A DNA stretch of 34,659 nucleotides from an uncultured Eubacterium sp. (GTDB lineage Bacteria; Bacillota; Clostridia; Lachnospirales; Lachnospiraceae), in NCBI GenBank assembly GCA_947642745.1, contig CANRTU010000048.1:1-34659 (forward strand), in the 5' to 3' direction. Shown piece by piece: positions 8,785 through 18,003 of the stretch (position 1 is the first letter of the stretch; every line of letters begins with the position of its first letter). A program made the translations under genes and the position numbers. The notes under the pieces are model-generated. The model saw only the letters and a list, made by a program, of their open reading frames with translations, was not told where the DNA came from and ran no database searches.

Positions 8785-9296
8785 CTGGTACTCCTATTCA
8801 TAAATAACAATTTAATAAATAGTATTATATCCTAAAAATATTGTATGCAGTTGCTCTGGTCCATTACTTTCTTTTTATGTAACGTAATATGATTTAATAT
8901 ATATTCTTTTCTGAATGAAAAATTCTGTAATTTGTACCTGTATAACATGATTTTTTATATACGCCTTTAATAATACGTGTATCAACACTCTGCTGGCATT
9001 TTGTTGTTTTATATAATATGAATATTTTATATATGTACATCTGTCAAAGCCAACATTGTCCACATGCTTATCAACGCCTGTTTCAAATTTCCTGTTCTGA
9101 TTAATTTGAAATATAATTTAAATTTATTTTCTTTTTTATAATTTATATTATCAATATATTATTATTATCTTAAATCAAATTCAGAACCATGGTCCGTCAG
9201 ATCTGATTTTTTTACTGTCTGTCCATCTGTTTTCCTCCCTGTACGATGTGATAAATGATACCCATCTTCATATAAGTAATTTCTACCGTATTCCGA
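8785..9296. other. AT-rich noncoding stretch between two repeat elements
   Basis: No gene or clear signal recognised. Positions 8800-9180 are strongly AT-rich; the rest is ordinary composition leading up to the next element. Confidence 0.5.
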
Positions 9297-9642
9297 AGCG
9301 TGTCTGAAACATGTTTTCTTTGAGCCTGTATCCCGAAAGATATGATAAGCCTAAAGGGTATGACAGACTACAAACTGCATATTATTCCCCTGGTATATCA
9401 TACCATTCAGTATATATCACGCCCTTTAAGGAACAATCCGCTGCCTCCGTCCCGGGTTTAGGCATCACAGCCCGCCATACCCAAAGCACACGATTATCAT
9501 GTCCTTTGGAATGCTACTCCTGAATCTGAGATATCTTTTCCATAGTATGCCCTTACCAGGTATGAAGCATTTTCTAAAGGGAATATTTCACTGCGGAATA
9601 CTCCACAGGATACATATCACGAAAATCATTTTCAGGCACGCT
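9297..9642. mobile_element. MITE-like element, copy B (346 bp), more diverged
   Basis: Ends AGCGTGTCTGAAACAT (9297-9312) and, inverted, ATTTTCAGGCACGCT (9628-9642). Two 19-bp units sit directly next to each other at 9331-9349 and 9350-9368 (TCCCGAAAGATATGATAAG, CCTAAAGGGTATGACAGAC). Further units occur in reverse orientation, for example TATCACGCCCTTTAAGG near 9415 and TATCATGTCCTTTGGA near 9496. The two opposed sets make the element partly self-complementary. No coding content is credible. Confidence 0.65.
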
Positions 9643-9712
9643 CTGTCAGGACTGATTCCATTTGATCCACAATCAGACTGTTACAAATATAAAATTTTAT
9701 TTCAAATAAAAA

Positions 9713-9742
9713 TTGACAGCTGTAATTATCATCTTGTATAAT
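9713..9742 (+). promoter_or_regulatory. Promoter of lipoprotein gene 1
   Basis: TTGACA (9713-9718), 18-bp spacer, TATAAT (9737-9742), both perfect consensus. The spacer ATTATCATCTTG is nearly the same as in the promoter at 17941, in front of the second lipoprotein. Confidence 0.75.
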
Positions 9743-9815
9743 ATAATTCAATATGATAATTTCATTCAGGTTTTACCAAATAAAACCAAAGCAGAATCAG
9801 GAGGATATCAGCGTT

Positions 9816-10412
9816 ATGAAACATAACAGAAAAGAACTATTGATTATATTAACTGTCATTACAGTGACGCTTACCGGATGTAACAGCACTGCCAGACCTG
9901 TTTCCGATCAGGAATCCGACAGTTCCACAACTCCGGCGGGAGAGGATCAGAATACCGGCATCGAAGCGTTTTATGTCATCTGGAACGGGAAGATTGAAAA
10001 ATTTGACCATTCCCATGAAAACATGACCGGTATTCTTGCGGACATTACATCACTTGCCTGGATTGCGCCCCGGGGCGGAGACGGATTTAATTTTACATCC
10101 AGTGAAATGAAAGAAACGGACAACCCATACATTCTCGAAAGCAGCCGGGCATTATCCATAAAAGATACGCCCATACAGTCCGGATGCCCGGGCAGCTGGA
10201 TACGGATTGTCCGTAACGGCACTGTCAGAGCGGAGTCCGCAACTGCCATATCCGGCGGAAAAGATATTTTAATTTATACACAGAATAAATCCGCTTTTCT
10301 GGCCGTGCAGTCTGAGGATCTGACCCTCTGGACCGTCTGGGAACTGCCACAATATGGTATATGGCTGGACAAAGAAACCGGGATATTTATGCGGATGGCA
10401 GCCGGATTGTGA
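9816..10412 (+). CDS. Small lipoprotein of unknown function (lipoprotein 1)
   Basis: A 198-residue protein with a type II signal peptide: basic start MKHNRKE, hydrophobic core LLIILTVITVT and lipobox LTGC with lipidated Cys22. A Ser/Thr/Asp-rich linker follows, then a globular part with ILADITSLAWIAPRGGDGFN and SWIRIVRNGTVRAESATA; no family was recognised. The start is set at 9816 because AGGAGG lies 11 bp before it and gives a proper signal peptide; an upstream in-frame ATG at 9753 would put 21 polar and aromatic residues in front. It is transcribed alone from a consensus promoter and lies next to repeat element B. It should sit on the outer face of the membrane. Confidence 0.75.
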   Translation: MKHNRKELLIILTVITVTLTGCNSTARPVSDQESDSSTTPAGEDQNTGIEAFYVIWNGKIEKFDHSHENMTGILADITSLAWIAPRGGDGFNFTSSEMKETDNPYILESSRALSIKDTPIQSGCPGSWIRIVRNGTVRAESATAISGGKDILIYTQNKSAFLAVQSEDLTLWTVWELPQYGIWLDKETGIFMRMAAGL

Positions 10413-10549
10413 TAAGCCTGTCCGGACAGGAATATTTCCTGTTCCTTATTTCCTGTCTGACAAACGATCCCGATTCCTGATTTTATTTTGTGATTTAATT
10501 TCATCCAGTTTTACGGCAGGTTTCCGGATGCCGGCTGTAACCGCGTTCC

Positions 10550-12196
10550 TTAAAACCGGCTTCCATTTATCTGCCCGGGCTCTCTGTAATCATAACTGTT
10601 TTCCAGCAGAGTGTAACAATAACCATCCCGGTAGTAAGATTCAATGATCCGCATATCTTCGATCAGCCATCCGTCTCCATGCCAGGAAGCGTCTATGCAC
10701 TGTTTCCGCTCCGCTTCATCTGTATTCATGATAAAGCGCAGCATGGTCCTGCCATCCTTTTCCAGTATGGTCGCACCACATATCAGGCATTCCCCGTCCC
10801 GCCAGCATTCTCTTTCAAAGTGATCCGGCTGTCTGTACGGAATAGCCGGATCAGGAATAAAACGGGACGGGTATTCCTCCAGTCTTCCTTCCGTAAAACG
10901 CAGTATCACCACTTCTGCGGGGCCGTCAACACTGACCAGCATAATGTCCGCCGTGCCATCTCCGGACAGATCACCGCACACAAGATGGGACGTATATCTG
11001 CCGGGATAATTCCTCACCGCAGCATCCATCCCGTCCGCCCTGGCCACTACCTGTGTAAACGCCGTATCGCCGTTTCTGATATCATACACCCTGACCCTGT
11101 CTTCATCCCCGTCTCCATCCAGGTCAGTCCTTACTTCAATCCCATAATCAATTGGAAATATAACTTTTCCGGCTTCTGAAATCCTAACCATTGCCCCGCA
11201 CAAAACGCATAAACAGACGGCTCCCGCGGTTACGGGCATACTCCTGCTTCCGGCGGAACCATCCAGTATATTCGCAAACCTTATTTTTAACTGCCGTATC
11301 CCCGACAGATATCCAGTGGAAAGAGACGGCCCCTGCACCCTGCTTTTTTGTACACACGCAAGGATCACCTCAATGTATTCCTTCCGCTGCTCCATTGTCA
11401 TTTGCTTTGTGACTTCCCCATCACATGCTATTTCCACATCTGTATCCGCCAGGCTGCGCATCAGCCAGACAGCGGGATTGAACCAGTGCAACGCATGCGC
11501 CGCTGTCAGCAGTAATTTAACCCATAGATCTTTTCTGGCGTAATGGACCAGCTCATGTTTAAATATATAATAAAGATCCGCTTCATCCTCTGTTATTTCC
11601 GGAATCACCAGACAGGGGTGTAAAATTCCTGTTATAAACGGCGCCTTTCTGCTCTCCGGCCAGATTCTCAGATCCGGAATTCGTTTTAATCCCAGCTCCT
11701 GTGCCACCTGCCGCTCCATTTCCAGAAATCTCCCGCCGCCAGAACTGCAATCCTTCGTAATCTTCCTGCGCAGAGCCACATAACAGACTGCCTGACAGAT
11801 GATAAATACTGCCATACCACCCAGCCATATACAAAACAGCCCCGTTCCCATATCCGTTTTTTTCTGCCCTGCGACTGCCAGATTTTTTGCGTGCTCTCTT
11901 GTCCCGTCATCTGTTTTTTTGTTTCCGGACGCCTCCGGGGATGCTGCCTGGAACTCCGGATTTTCCGTATTTTCTCTTTTCCTGTCTGTATGCCCTTCCA
12001 TCTTTATTTCCATCCGCAACGCCTGCGGGAATGCCGGACTGCTTATCGGAGCCATAAGACGCAGCGACAATAACAGCCAGACTGCTCTCTGGCATCTGCC
12101 CCGGTATTTCCCTTTGGAAATAACAGACAGTATCAGCATCATGAGAATCACGACTCCCACAGACAACGATGTTTCCAAAAGTCCCGACAAAAACAT
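10550..12196 (-). CDS. M56-family (BlaR1/MecR1-like) membrane metalloprotease with DxDGDG-type C-terminal domain
   Basis: This 548-residue protein has N-terminal membrane helices (about 6-27, 36-52), a long polar loop (about 60-115), a helix at 118-142, and the zinc protease domain with HELVH at 214-218 and a downstream acidic ligand E255 in DTDVEIACDGE. A last helix (319-338) leads to an outside domain of about 200 residues instead of the penicillin-binding sensor domain of BlaR1. That domain carries two calcium-binding-type loops, DLDGDGDEDR (358-367) and GDLSGDGTADI, as in FG-GAP/VCBS repeats. AGGAGG precedes the start. BlaR1-like proteases normally sit beside a BlaI-type repressor; none is visible here. 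The signal sensed is unknown. Confidence 0.8.
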   Translation of the reverse strand: MFLSGLLETSLSVGVVILMMLILSVISKGKYRGRCQRAVWLLLSLRLMAPISSPAFPQALRMEIKMEGHTDRKRENTENPEFQAASPEASGNKKTDDGTREHAKNLAVAGQKKTDMGTGLFCIWLGGMAVFIICQAVCYVALRRKITKDCSSGGGRFLEMERQVAQELGLKRIPDLRIWPESRKAPFITGILHPCLVIPEITEDEADLYYIFKHELVHYARKDLWVKLLLTAAHALHWFNPAVWLMRSLADTDVEIACDGEVTKQMTMEQRKEYIEVILACVQKSRVQGPSLSTGYLSGIRQLKIRFANILDGSAGSRSMPVTAGAVCLCVLCGAMVRISEAGKVIFPIDYGIEVRTDLDGDGDEDRVRVYDIRNGDTAFTQVVARADGMDAAVRNYPGRYTSHLVCGDLSGDGTADIMLVSVDGPAEVVILRFTEGRLEEYPSRFIPDPAIPYRQPDHFERECWRDGECLICGATILEKDGRTMLRFIMNTDEAERKQCIDASWHGDGWLIEDMRIIESYYRDGYCYTLLENSYDYREPGQINGSRF

Positions 12197-12241
12197 ATAA
12201 CCCTCCTGACCTCCTTCAACAGCTCTGATACCAGGATAGTA

Positions 12242-12394
12242 ATGCAGCTGCTTCCTTACATAAAATGCCGCCGCTTCGCCTTACCTGCAAATGCCACTGC
12301 TGCTTCTTTACATGGAAATGCCACCGCTGCTTCTTTACATGGAAATGCCACCGCTTCGCTTCACCTGCAAATGCCACTACTGCCTGTTTACATA
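12242..12394. repeat. Tandem repeat, about five 26-27-bp units
   Basis: Units of the form AAATGCCACYGCTGCTTC plus TTTACATG recur from 12262 to 12394, alternating with a variant CGCTTCGCTTCACCTG. A partial unit precedes at 12242. It lies 45-200 bp upstream of the M56 protease start, in the region expected to hold its promoter. Confidence 0.75.
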
Positions 12395-13606
12395 CCAGAT
12401 ACTACGGCGAACCGGACAGGATCATTCAGTGTCGTTCACTTAATCAGTCCGCCGGTAATCCATCTGTACTGACATAAGAAGATGATTCAAAGTAATGAAT
12501 CACTATCATCCATCTGGAAACTGAACATAATAACACCAGGGTAATTTCCGGTTATCTGCTTACTATTGCTATGCGGCTGCCACCGTCACGACTTTTCAGA
12601 AATCCGGCATAAAAATGATCTGTTTATTACTATATAAGGAACTGCCTGATAATAACACAATCCGGACGACAGGAAAAAGATTGCCGGCCGTATACAGCAT
12701 CCAGCCTGATGCGCACAGCTTTGTACCAGACCCGGATCTGCGGATCATTGCATATAATGATTTTGATGTGAATTTCCAATATCTTTTCTATCTGATCCGG
12801 ACCAGAACATGATGATTTTCAGATGCAATATTTATCCGCCTCATTATACAATGTGATAATCCGTTTGTCAATCTTCCCTCTTCTTATAATGCTCTGCCCC
12901 AGCCCTCTCTGCTTTCCGCTCCATCTGTTCCGCAAAAGTTAAGTCCTCACCAGCTTTACCCTTATCCGCACCACCGACTTTTTCCACCGCTTCTGCTTTC
13001 CAAAGGATCCTGGATTTCGCCCTGCTGATCCGGGCGTTTCCCTTCCTGTTTCAAAAAAGAAATGTACTTTTAATTTCCTTTTCATATCTGCTGATATTTT
13101 CAGAGAATACTATTTGCAAAATGCGGATACAATTTTTGAATACCCCTGTTTACAATATAATCATTTAACTCCCGGGCATCCCCGATAACAGCATACTGGT
13201 CTACGGAACCCGGATTACATTCAGAAACCATTGCGCAGATTTATGACCGGGTGTATAATATTGACACACAAAGCTGATACACGGCAAAGGTGAACGTACA
13301 GGTGGAAAGCAGCACGGGATACCAGTGGCAGTCCGCGGATTGACAGGACCTGACCGCTGAAGGGGTATATGAATCCGGAAAGCGTATTTATCCTGAGCAG
13401 ACTCCCGGCATATACAGGGCATTCCATCCCCACACGCAAAAAAGTTTTCCTGATAATTAGTTCCTGCAGGTATATACAACATGCCCCTTAACGTACAGGC
13501 GATCAGTCAGACAGATCATAACACTTCAGGTATCATGGAAAAACGATAGATACGGCAATAAATTACAATAATAATGAATAGAAAATAAGAACCGAAAGGA
13601 AAAATC
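12395..13606. other. 1.2-kb stretch without an intact gene; gene relics
   Basis: Two decayed coding traces can be seen. On the minus strand, about 12868-13030, one frame ends EDLTFAEQMERKAERAG, then AEHYKKRED and a stop; it looks like the C-terminus of a charged helical protein of unknown family. On the plus strand, about 13280-13460, frames read KVNVQVESSTGYQWQSAD and, after a break, GVYESGKRIYPEQTPGIYRA. The second looks like a secreted protein broken by stops and frameshifts. Nothing else was recognised. Confidence 0.35.
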
Positions 13607-14164
13607 ATGTCAAAGTCAGTTATTTATTTTCCAGGCATCGGATACCATTGCGACAAGCCGCTTTTATATTATAGCAAAAGCATTGCGGAAAAATCCGGAT
13701 ATGAGAACTCCGCAAATATAAGCTACACATACAACGCTGGAAACATATGCGGCAATGACCAGAAAATGAGAGCTGCATATGAAGCGCTGTTTATACAGGC
13801 TGAAGCTGCTCTTGCAGACATCGTATGGACGGATTATGATGATGTGCTTTTTATTTCCAAAAGTATTGGGACAATCATTGCGGCATCTTATGCAGAAAAG
13901 CACGGATTAAAAAATGCAAAACACATCCTTTATACGCCCCTGGCACAGACTTTCTTATCTGCACCGGGCAATGCCATCGCTTTTATAGGAACCGCAGACC
14001 CATGGAGCAGCATAGATGAAATCCGGCAGCTTGCAGAAACGAACCATATCCCGCTCTTTGTGTATGAAAACTGCAACCATTCCCTTGAATGCGGCGATAC
14101 ATTGAAAAACATTGCAATATTAAGAGATGTGATGCTAAAGACGCTGGATTTTTGTAACTGTTAA
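13607..14164 (+). CDS. Small alpha/beta hydrolase
   Basis: A 185-residue compact alpha/beta hydrolase without signal peptide, so cytoplasmic. The start VIYFPGIGYHCDKPLLYY is the first strand and oxyanion region. The nucleophile is S86 in LFISKSIGT (a GxSxG elbow with Ser in the first Gly position), the acid is D131 in IGTADPWS, and the base is H158 in ENCNHSLE. All three catalytic positions are in the expected order and spacing. The substrate is unknown. GAAAGGAAAAATC precedes the ATG. It stands alone between decayed DNA and IS debris. Confidence 0.8.
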   Translation: MSKSVIYFPGIGYHCDKPLLYYSKSIAEKSGYENSANISYTYNAGNICGNDQKMRAAYEALFIQAEAALADIVWTDYDDVLFISKSIGTIIAASYAEKHGLKNAKHILYTPLAQTFLSAPGNAIAFIGTADPWSSIDEIRQLAETNHIPLFVYENCNHSLECGDTLKNIAILRDVMLKTLDFCNC

Positions 14165-14272
14165 GCGCAATATCCGCTATGCTATATATCACCTCTGTTC
14201 GGGACCGTGTTGCCCCTATCTTTCCAATCCGTGCCGGCATGACAGGCTGCCATTTACGGCTGCGCTTACCAG

Positions 14273-14290
14273 AGCGTGTCTGAAAGAAAT
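14273..14290. repeat. Solo copy of the MITE-type terminal repeat
   Basis: AGCGTGTCTGAAAGAAAT matches the outer end of elements A-C except for an inserted G and one extra A. No partner end was found within the next few hundred bases; IS3 remnant sequence follows instead. Confidence 0.5.
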
Positions 14291-14399
14291 GAATGGAAAG
14301 AAACGAAAAACAACACGGCCCGCCTGTTCGATGTACTGATCCGGCATACTGACAAAGGACCGTCCAGATTCTGGACAGATGATTATGAGGGCTGTGGAA

Positions 14400-14645
14400 A
14401 TCCGCACCGGATCCTTCCATTCTGTATTGAAAAAGGAAGAAATATACCTTCATACTTATCAGGATTCAAAGGAAGCCCGCAGAGCAATCTTTAAATACAC
14501 AGAAGGCTGGTATAACCGTAAACGGATTCATATCTCTATCGGCTATCTGACGCCGCAGCAAAAGGAGGATGAGGAACTCAAAAAGCAGTGTAATCTTTCA
14601 ACTTTTTTTGTCCAAAGTATTGACATAGATCCAACCTTTCAGGGG
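14400..14645 (+). pseudogene. IS3-family transposase OrfB, C-terminal remnant
   Basis: The frame reads SFHSVLKKEEIYLHTYQ, then ARRAIFKYTEGWYNRKRIH and SIGYLTPQQKEDE, the standard C-terminal end of IS150/IS3-type DDE transposases after the catalytic Glu, followed by NLSTFFVQSIDIDP. The DD residues and the first two-thirds of the protein are missing, and the catalytic Glu is not seen. The remnant abuts the 3' end of the sigma-partner gene on the other strand. Confidence 0.7.
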
Positions 14646-15727
14646 CGGTGCGTGAATGGAAAGAAGTCGAAAGGTTCCAGGCCATCATCGAACTCCACTG
14701 TTATCGGTTCATCATAACAATCGGTTACAGTAAAAACGCTTTGTTCCGAATCGTACTGCTCAACGAGGGCGCCGAATGTCCCACCTTCCACATGCCGGGG
14801 CAATCCAAATTTTTCCTTATAATAGGACTCCCTGACGCAGCCTTCCTCAATCATGCCGTCGCTGTTACGATAGACGGCAACAGTCCTGACTCCGTCTCCG
14901 TAGGTGTTATTGCAGATCAATTCAGGTACATCATCGCCATCCAGATCCCGGCTCCATGCTTCGGGACCGTCATAACCAAACTGCTCCGCAACACATACGT
15001 CTTCGCCATCCACCTTAACATAGTAGTGCCATTTGTACTGGTAGTGGGAGATTTCCTCCATCTCAATGCGGCACACACCAAGGCCCAGTACATTGGTCAA
15101 CGCGGCTCCAGACTGATCCCCGCCGCTTTCATGTTCACCCAGAACCAGGTCAAGGCAGGCATAGATATCTTCCACGTCATCGGAATAAATGGATAGATTG
15201 TAGGTTACACCGTTCAAAGTAAATCTGGCCCGATAGGAGAATGATTTGCGATTGCCCCAATCGCTTTTCTTCCGATAAATGTTTACCTCCACATCGCCAT
15301 ACCGGGTCGTGGCGTAAGCTTTTGTGGTGTCTTTTTTGCCCGTCTGACTGTCAAAAATACAATCCATGGTAAAATCCTGACCGTTGTAATCCCCTGTAAT
15401 CGTCAAGGTGTCCCAGTCAGCAGGGTCAGAAGAATTTCCGCCCTTCGTGTAACTCAAATGGACGCTGGTGGTTCTGACACCGGAGGCTGTCAAACGCTCT
15501 GCTAACAGATTGCCGCCGTAAGATATTACCACCTCCTCCAGACTCCCGATCTCCTTTACTTCTACCTGGCTGCCTCCTGCCAAAAAAAAAGCCCCCACTG
15601 CCAGGCAGAGGCACGCCGCCATAGCCCCCCGCTTCAACCAGCCGGTTTTTCTTTTGGAAACTTCGCTTTGCTCCAGGATATCGTCATCCAACGCCCCGAT
15701 GGCATCGTATAAATATTTGCTGTTCAC
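14639..15727 (-). CDS. Membrane-anchored partner (putative anti-sigma factor) of the ECF sigma factor
   Basis: A 362-residue protein with a cytoplasmic N-terminus (IGALDDDILEQSE, about 10-22), one membrane helix (32-51) and a large outside domain. Its GTG start overlaps the sigma gene stop by 4 bp (GTGA), with AGGAGG inside the sigma gene, the usual arrangement of sigma/anti-sigma pairs. The outside part contains an acidic DLDGDDVPEL loop (261-270), reminiscent of the calcium-type loops of the M56 protease in this window. It should hold the sigma factor at the membrane until a surface signal is sensed; this role is inferred from position and topology, since no named domain was recognised. An IS3 remnant touches its 3' end, so the last residues may not be original. 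Confidence 0.65.
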   Translation of the reverse strand: MNSKYLYDAIGALDDDILEQSEVSKRKTGWLKRGAMAACLCLAVGAFFLAGGSQVEVKEIGSLEEVVISYGGNLLAERLTASGVRTTSVHLSYTKGGNSSDPADWDTLTITGDYNGQDFTMDCIFDSQTGKKDTTKAYATTRYGDVEVNIYRKKSDWGNRKSFSYRARFTLNGVTYNLSIYSDDVEDIYACLDLVLGEHESGGDQSGAALTNVLGLGVCRIEMEEISHYQYKWHYYVKVDGEDVCVAEQFGYDGPEAWSRDLDGDDVPELICNNTYGDGVRTVAVYRNSDGMIEEGCVRESYYKEKFGLPRHVEGGTFGALVEQYDSEQSVFTVTDCYDEPITVEFDDGLEPFDFFPFTHRP

Positions 15728-16281
15728 AGGTACCCCTCCTTCATGAGTTCAAGCCGGAGTTTCTTTCGTGTCCGGCTGAGTATAACCATAATGTGGTTTT
15801 CCGTCAGGCCATAGCGCTCTGCCACCGCAGCGATCGGTTCCGTAAAGAAATACCGACGCGCAAACACATTTCTTTCCCGCATCGGAAGCGCCCGTACAAA
15901 CCGGCTGATACATTGTTCAAGTTCTTTTCTTTCATATTCCTCCTCTACATTTCCCCCGCCATCCAGACATTCAGCCAGTTCTTCCAAAACAAGGGTAATC
16001 TCACCCCCGCCCCGTTTTTTTGCGTTTTGTGCATGAAAGCGGTTAAAGGAAAGATTGCGGGTGATTTTTGCAAGGAACATCCGGAATGCTCCGGGCCTTT
16101 GTGGCGGTATCGCATTCCAGGCATGGAGCCAGGTGTCATTGACGCATTCCTCAGAATCCTCAGTGTTGTGCAGGATATTTTGAACTATTGCGAAGCAGTA
16201 AGCGCCATACTTGTTGGCAGTTTTGGATATGGCGTCTGTATTTTTTTGCCAGTACAGTTCTATGATCTGACTATCCTCCAA
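15724..16281 (-). CDS. ECF-type sigma-70 family RNA polymerase sigma factor
   Basis: A 185-residue two-domain sigma factor. Region 2 is seen as NTEDSEECVNDTWLHAWNAI with AFRMFLAKITRNLSFNRF, which binds core polymerase and the -10 element. Region 4 is the helix-turn-helix RNVFARRYFFTEPIAAVAER, followed by TENHIMVILSRTRKKLR, which reads the -35 element. The start codon is TTG, supported by AGGAGG 7 bp upstream and by the conserved N-terminal MEDSQIIELYWQKN. It is translationally coupled to its putative membrane partner. A possible self-regulated promoter lies just upstream. The target genes are not known. Confidence 0.85.
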   Translation of the reverse strand: MEDSQIIELYWQKNTDAISKTANKYGAYCFAIVQNILHNTEDSEECVNDTWLHAWNAIPPQRPGAFRMFLAKITRNLSFNRFHAQNAKKRGGGEITLVLEELAECLDGGGNVEEEYERKELEQCISRFVRALPMRERNVFARRYFFTEPIAAVAERYGLTENHIMVILSRTRKKLRLELMKEGYL

Positions 16282-16323
16282 CGTTATGCCTCCTCTCTGT
16301 GGTTTGAAGGTTCCTTCACCCTA

Positions 16324-16352
16324 TAAGACAGGAAATAACATAAAACCTTACA
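16324..16352 (-). promoter_or_regulatory. Candidate ECF-type autoregulatory promoter
   Basis: On the minus strand TGTAAGGTTTT (16342-16352) is followed by TGTCTTA (16324-16330). This resembles the TGTAAC-type -35 and CGTC-type -10 elements of clostridial ECF sigma factors, about 45 bp before the TTG start. Based on similarity only. Confidence 0.4.
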
Positions 16353-16359
16353 AGTTTTT

Positions 16360-17281
16360 TTAAAAAAGTTTTTGAAGGTTATGTTTTATTGTATCAGCTG
16401 CGGTAACAGAGCGCCAAATTGCTTTATGTTTATAAAATATAAAGCCGGGGGTATGGGGAGCGGAATCCCTATCAGGTTTTGTCCGTAAGCAGAAATCCGG
16501 GTTAGCGGGTTTCTGTGCCACATGGCGAAGCCTGCCCTGATAATTATTGCGTAAAGAGAGACAGCATTTTACGAAAATTTTCCAGGTTTTTATACAGCCT
16601 GCATCTGAATTTGCAGGAATATAATTCTGAACTGGAAATAAAAATTCTGAAACTTTTATAAATTGGTTTATTTTTTGCCTCTCCCACATGCTATAAGCAG
16701 AGGGATCTTTTTTCAAACAGGCTGCGGCCGGATAAAATTTGTAATGGAATGTGAATACAAAAAGATACAGCCAGACTGTAAATGCAAAATTTTTTGCAAA
16801 TATAGGCAGTGTGCGGAAAATGAGCAGAAAAAAATTTTATCTTATCCGCAGACAGTATAAAGAACCCTCAGGGCAAAAGAATTTAATGATAAGGAGTGCA
16901 GGCCGGATATTTTGGATTTTTGGATTTTCGTTTTACGGTGATATTTTACATTTAAAAAAAGCTGTTTCTCAAAAAAGGATTTTAATAAATATTAAAAAAT
17001 CTTCTCCCAGTATGCCGCTTTTGCGGATTGCATCCCTGACAGCGCTTTCAGCAGTCGCAACCGCAACATTCGGAAGTCCTCGTATTATATAGTAGCAGAG
17101 TTTATAGTCCCTCTCCAGGGACTGTATATGGTTTAAGAAAGGCTGCAACCACAGTCTCTTTGTATATTTGTTAACCGGTCAGATACCGCATGACAGTTTA
17201 TTCAGAACGAGGTTACAATCACAAAGAGTACCAGTGGTTCTAAAACAGTATCAGATACATTCTCTGTATCTTAAGCTGGCC
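16360..17281. other. 0.9-kb stretch without an intact gene
   Basis: No gene could be supported. Short minus-strand frames have a coding flavour but no family match: about 16394-16531 (starts MWHRNPLTRISAYGQN) and about 16970-17100 (VAVATAESAVRDAIRKSG). An imperfect inverted repeat around 16337-16388 lies upstream of the sigma gene. Confidence 0.4.
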
Positions 17282-17395
17282 TTAAGTCTGGGAATCAAGA
17301 GTAAGGATAAATTCTGTTCCGATGTCCGGACTGCTCCTGACGCTGATATTTCCACCATGAAGCACTACAATCTGTTTTACAATAGCAATCCCGAT
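17282..17395 (-). pseudogene. Histidine kinase C-terminal relic
   Basis: One minus-strand frame reads GIAIVKQIVVLHGGNISVRS, then DIGTEFILTLDSQT and a stop. This is the end of a HATPase_c domain (G2 box and last strands) of a sensor kinase. Everything before the G2 box is gone. It follows directly, in another frame, on the response-regulator relic, so a deletion removed the end of the regulator and almost the whole kinase. Confidence 0.75.
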
Positions 17396-17768
17396 ACAGA
17401 CGTTCCCTGCTGATAACACATCCTATATTTTCTGCCATATAATCCAGAATTTCAAACTCACGGGCAGTCAATTCAATTTTTTTCCCGCCTTTCGTCACCC
17501 GGCAGCCTTGCGTATCAATCGTCAAAGCTCCAATTTTTACAGATTCATTTTGTATCGGAGTATTCCTATATTCTGCCCTTCGCAACTGTGCCTTTACCCT
17601 GTATGCTACTTCTCTGGGGCTGAAAGGTTTTGTCACATAATCGTCACCGCCAACTGCCAGGCCAGTCAATTTATCCAATTCATCATTTTTTGACGACAGG
17701 AACAGAATAGGACAGTGGGAAAACTGTCTGATCTGTTTACATACTTCATACCCATCAATTCCCAGTCT
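17390..17768 (-). pseudogene. OmpR-type response regulator relic, both ends missing
   Basis: The frame reads LGIDGYEVCKQIRQFSHCPI, then LTGLAVGGDDYVTKPFSPRE (end of the receiver with its conserved Lys), then LTAREFEILDYMAENIGCVI and RERLYR, the winged-helix start. The N-terminal half of the receiver, with the phosphorylated Asp, is absent. Near 17392 the sequence jumps into kinase-derived DNA in a different frame, so the recognition helix is lost. A TTG-initiated open frame exists (17678) but cannot give a working regulator. Confidence 0.75.
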
Positions 17769-17940
17769 GACGGTATCGCCTGTTCCGTCTGGATTGTGCT
17801 TTTCCTTTCCTCTTTTGATTACCTCTCATCAGCCATAACCTGCGTCACACCTGGCGGAGAATTCATCCCAAATTTATGAGGCATAAAATATTGTGAAAAT
17901 CAGATATATACGTTTACCATTCTGTAGTCCCATAATCAGA

Positions 17941-17969
17941 TTGACATATGTATTATCATTTTGTATAAT
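17941..17969 (+). promoter_or_regulatory. Promoter of lipoprotein gene 2
   Basis: TTGACA (17941-17946), 17-bp spacer, TATAAT (17964-17969). The segment ATTATCATTTTGTATAATA closely matches the promoter at 9713-9742. Confidence 0.75.
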
Positions 17970-18003
17970 AATATACAAATACATAACATTCAGGAGGAAA
18001 ACA

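Noticed and set aside
10679..11179. 166-codon plus-strand open frame
   Set aside because: It lies entirely antisense to the M56 protease gene, whose catalytic motifs and ribosome site are clear.
12242..12477. Overlapping plus-strand open frames of 70-76 codons rich in Cys, His and Phe
   Set aside because: They arise from the 26-27-bp tandem repeat, with low-complexity translation and no ribosome site.
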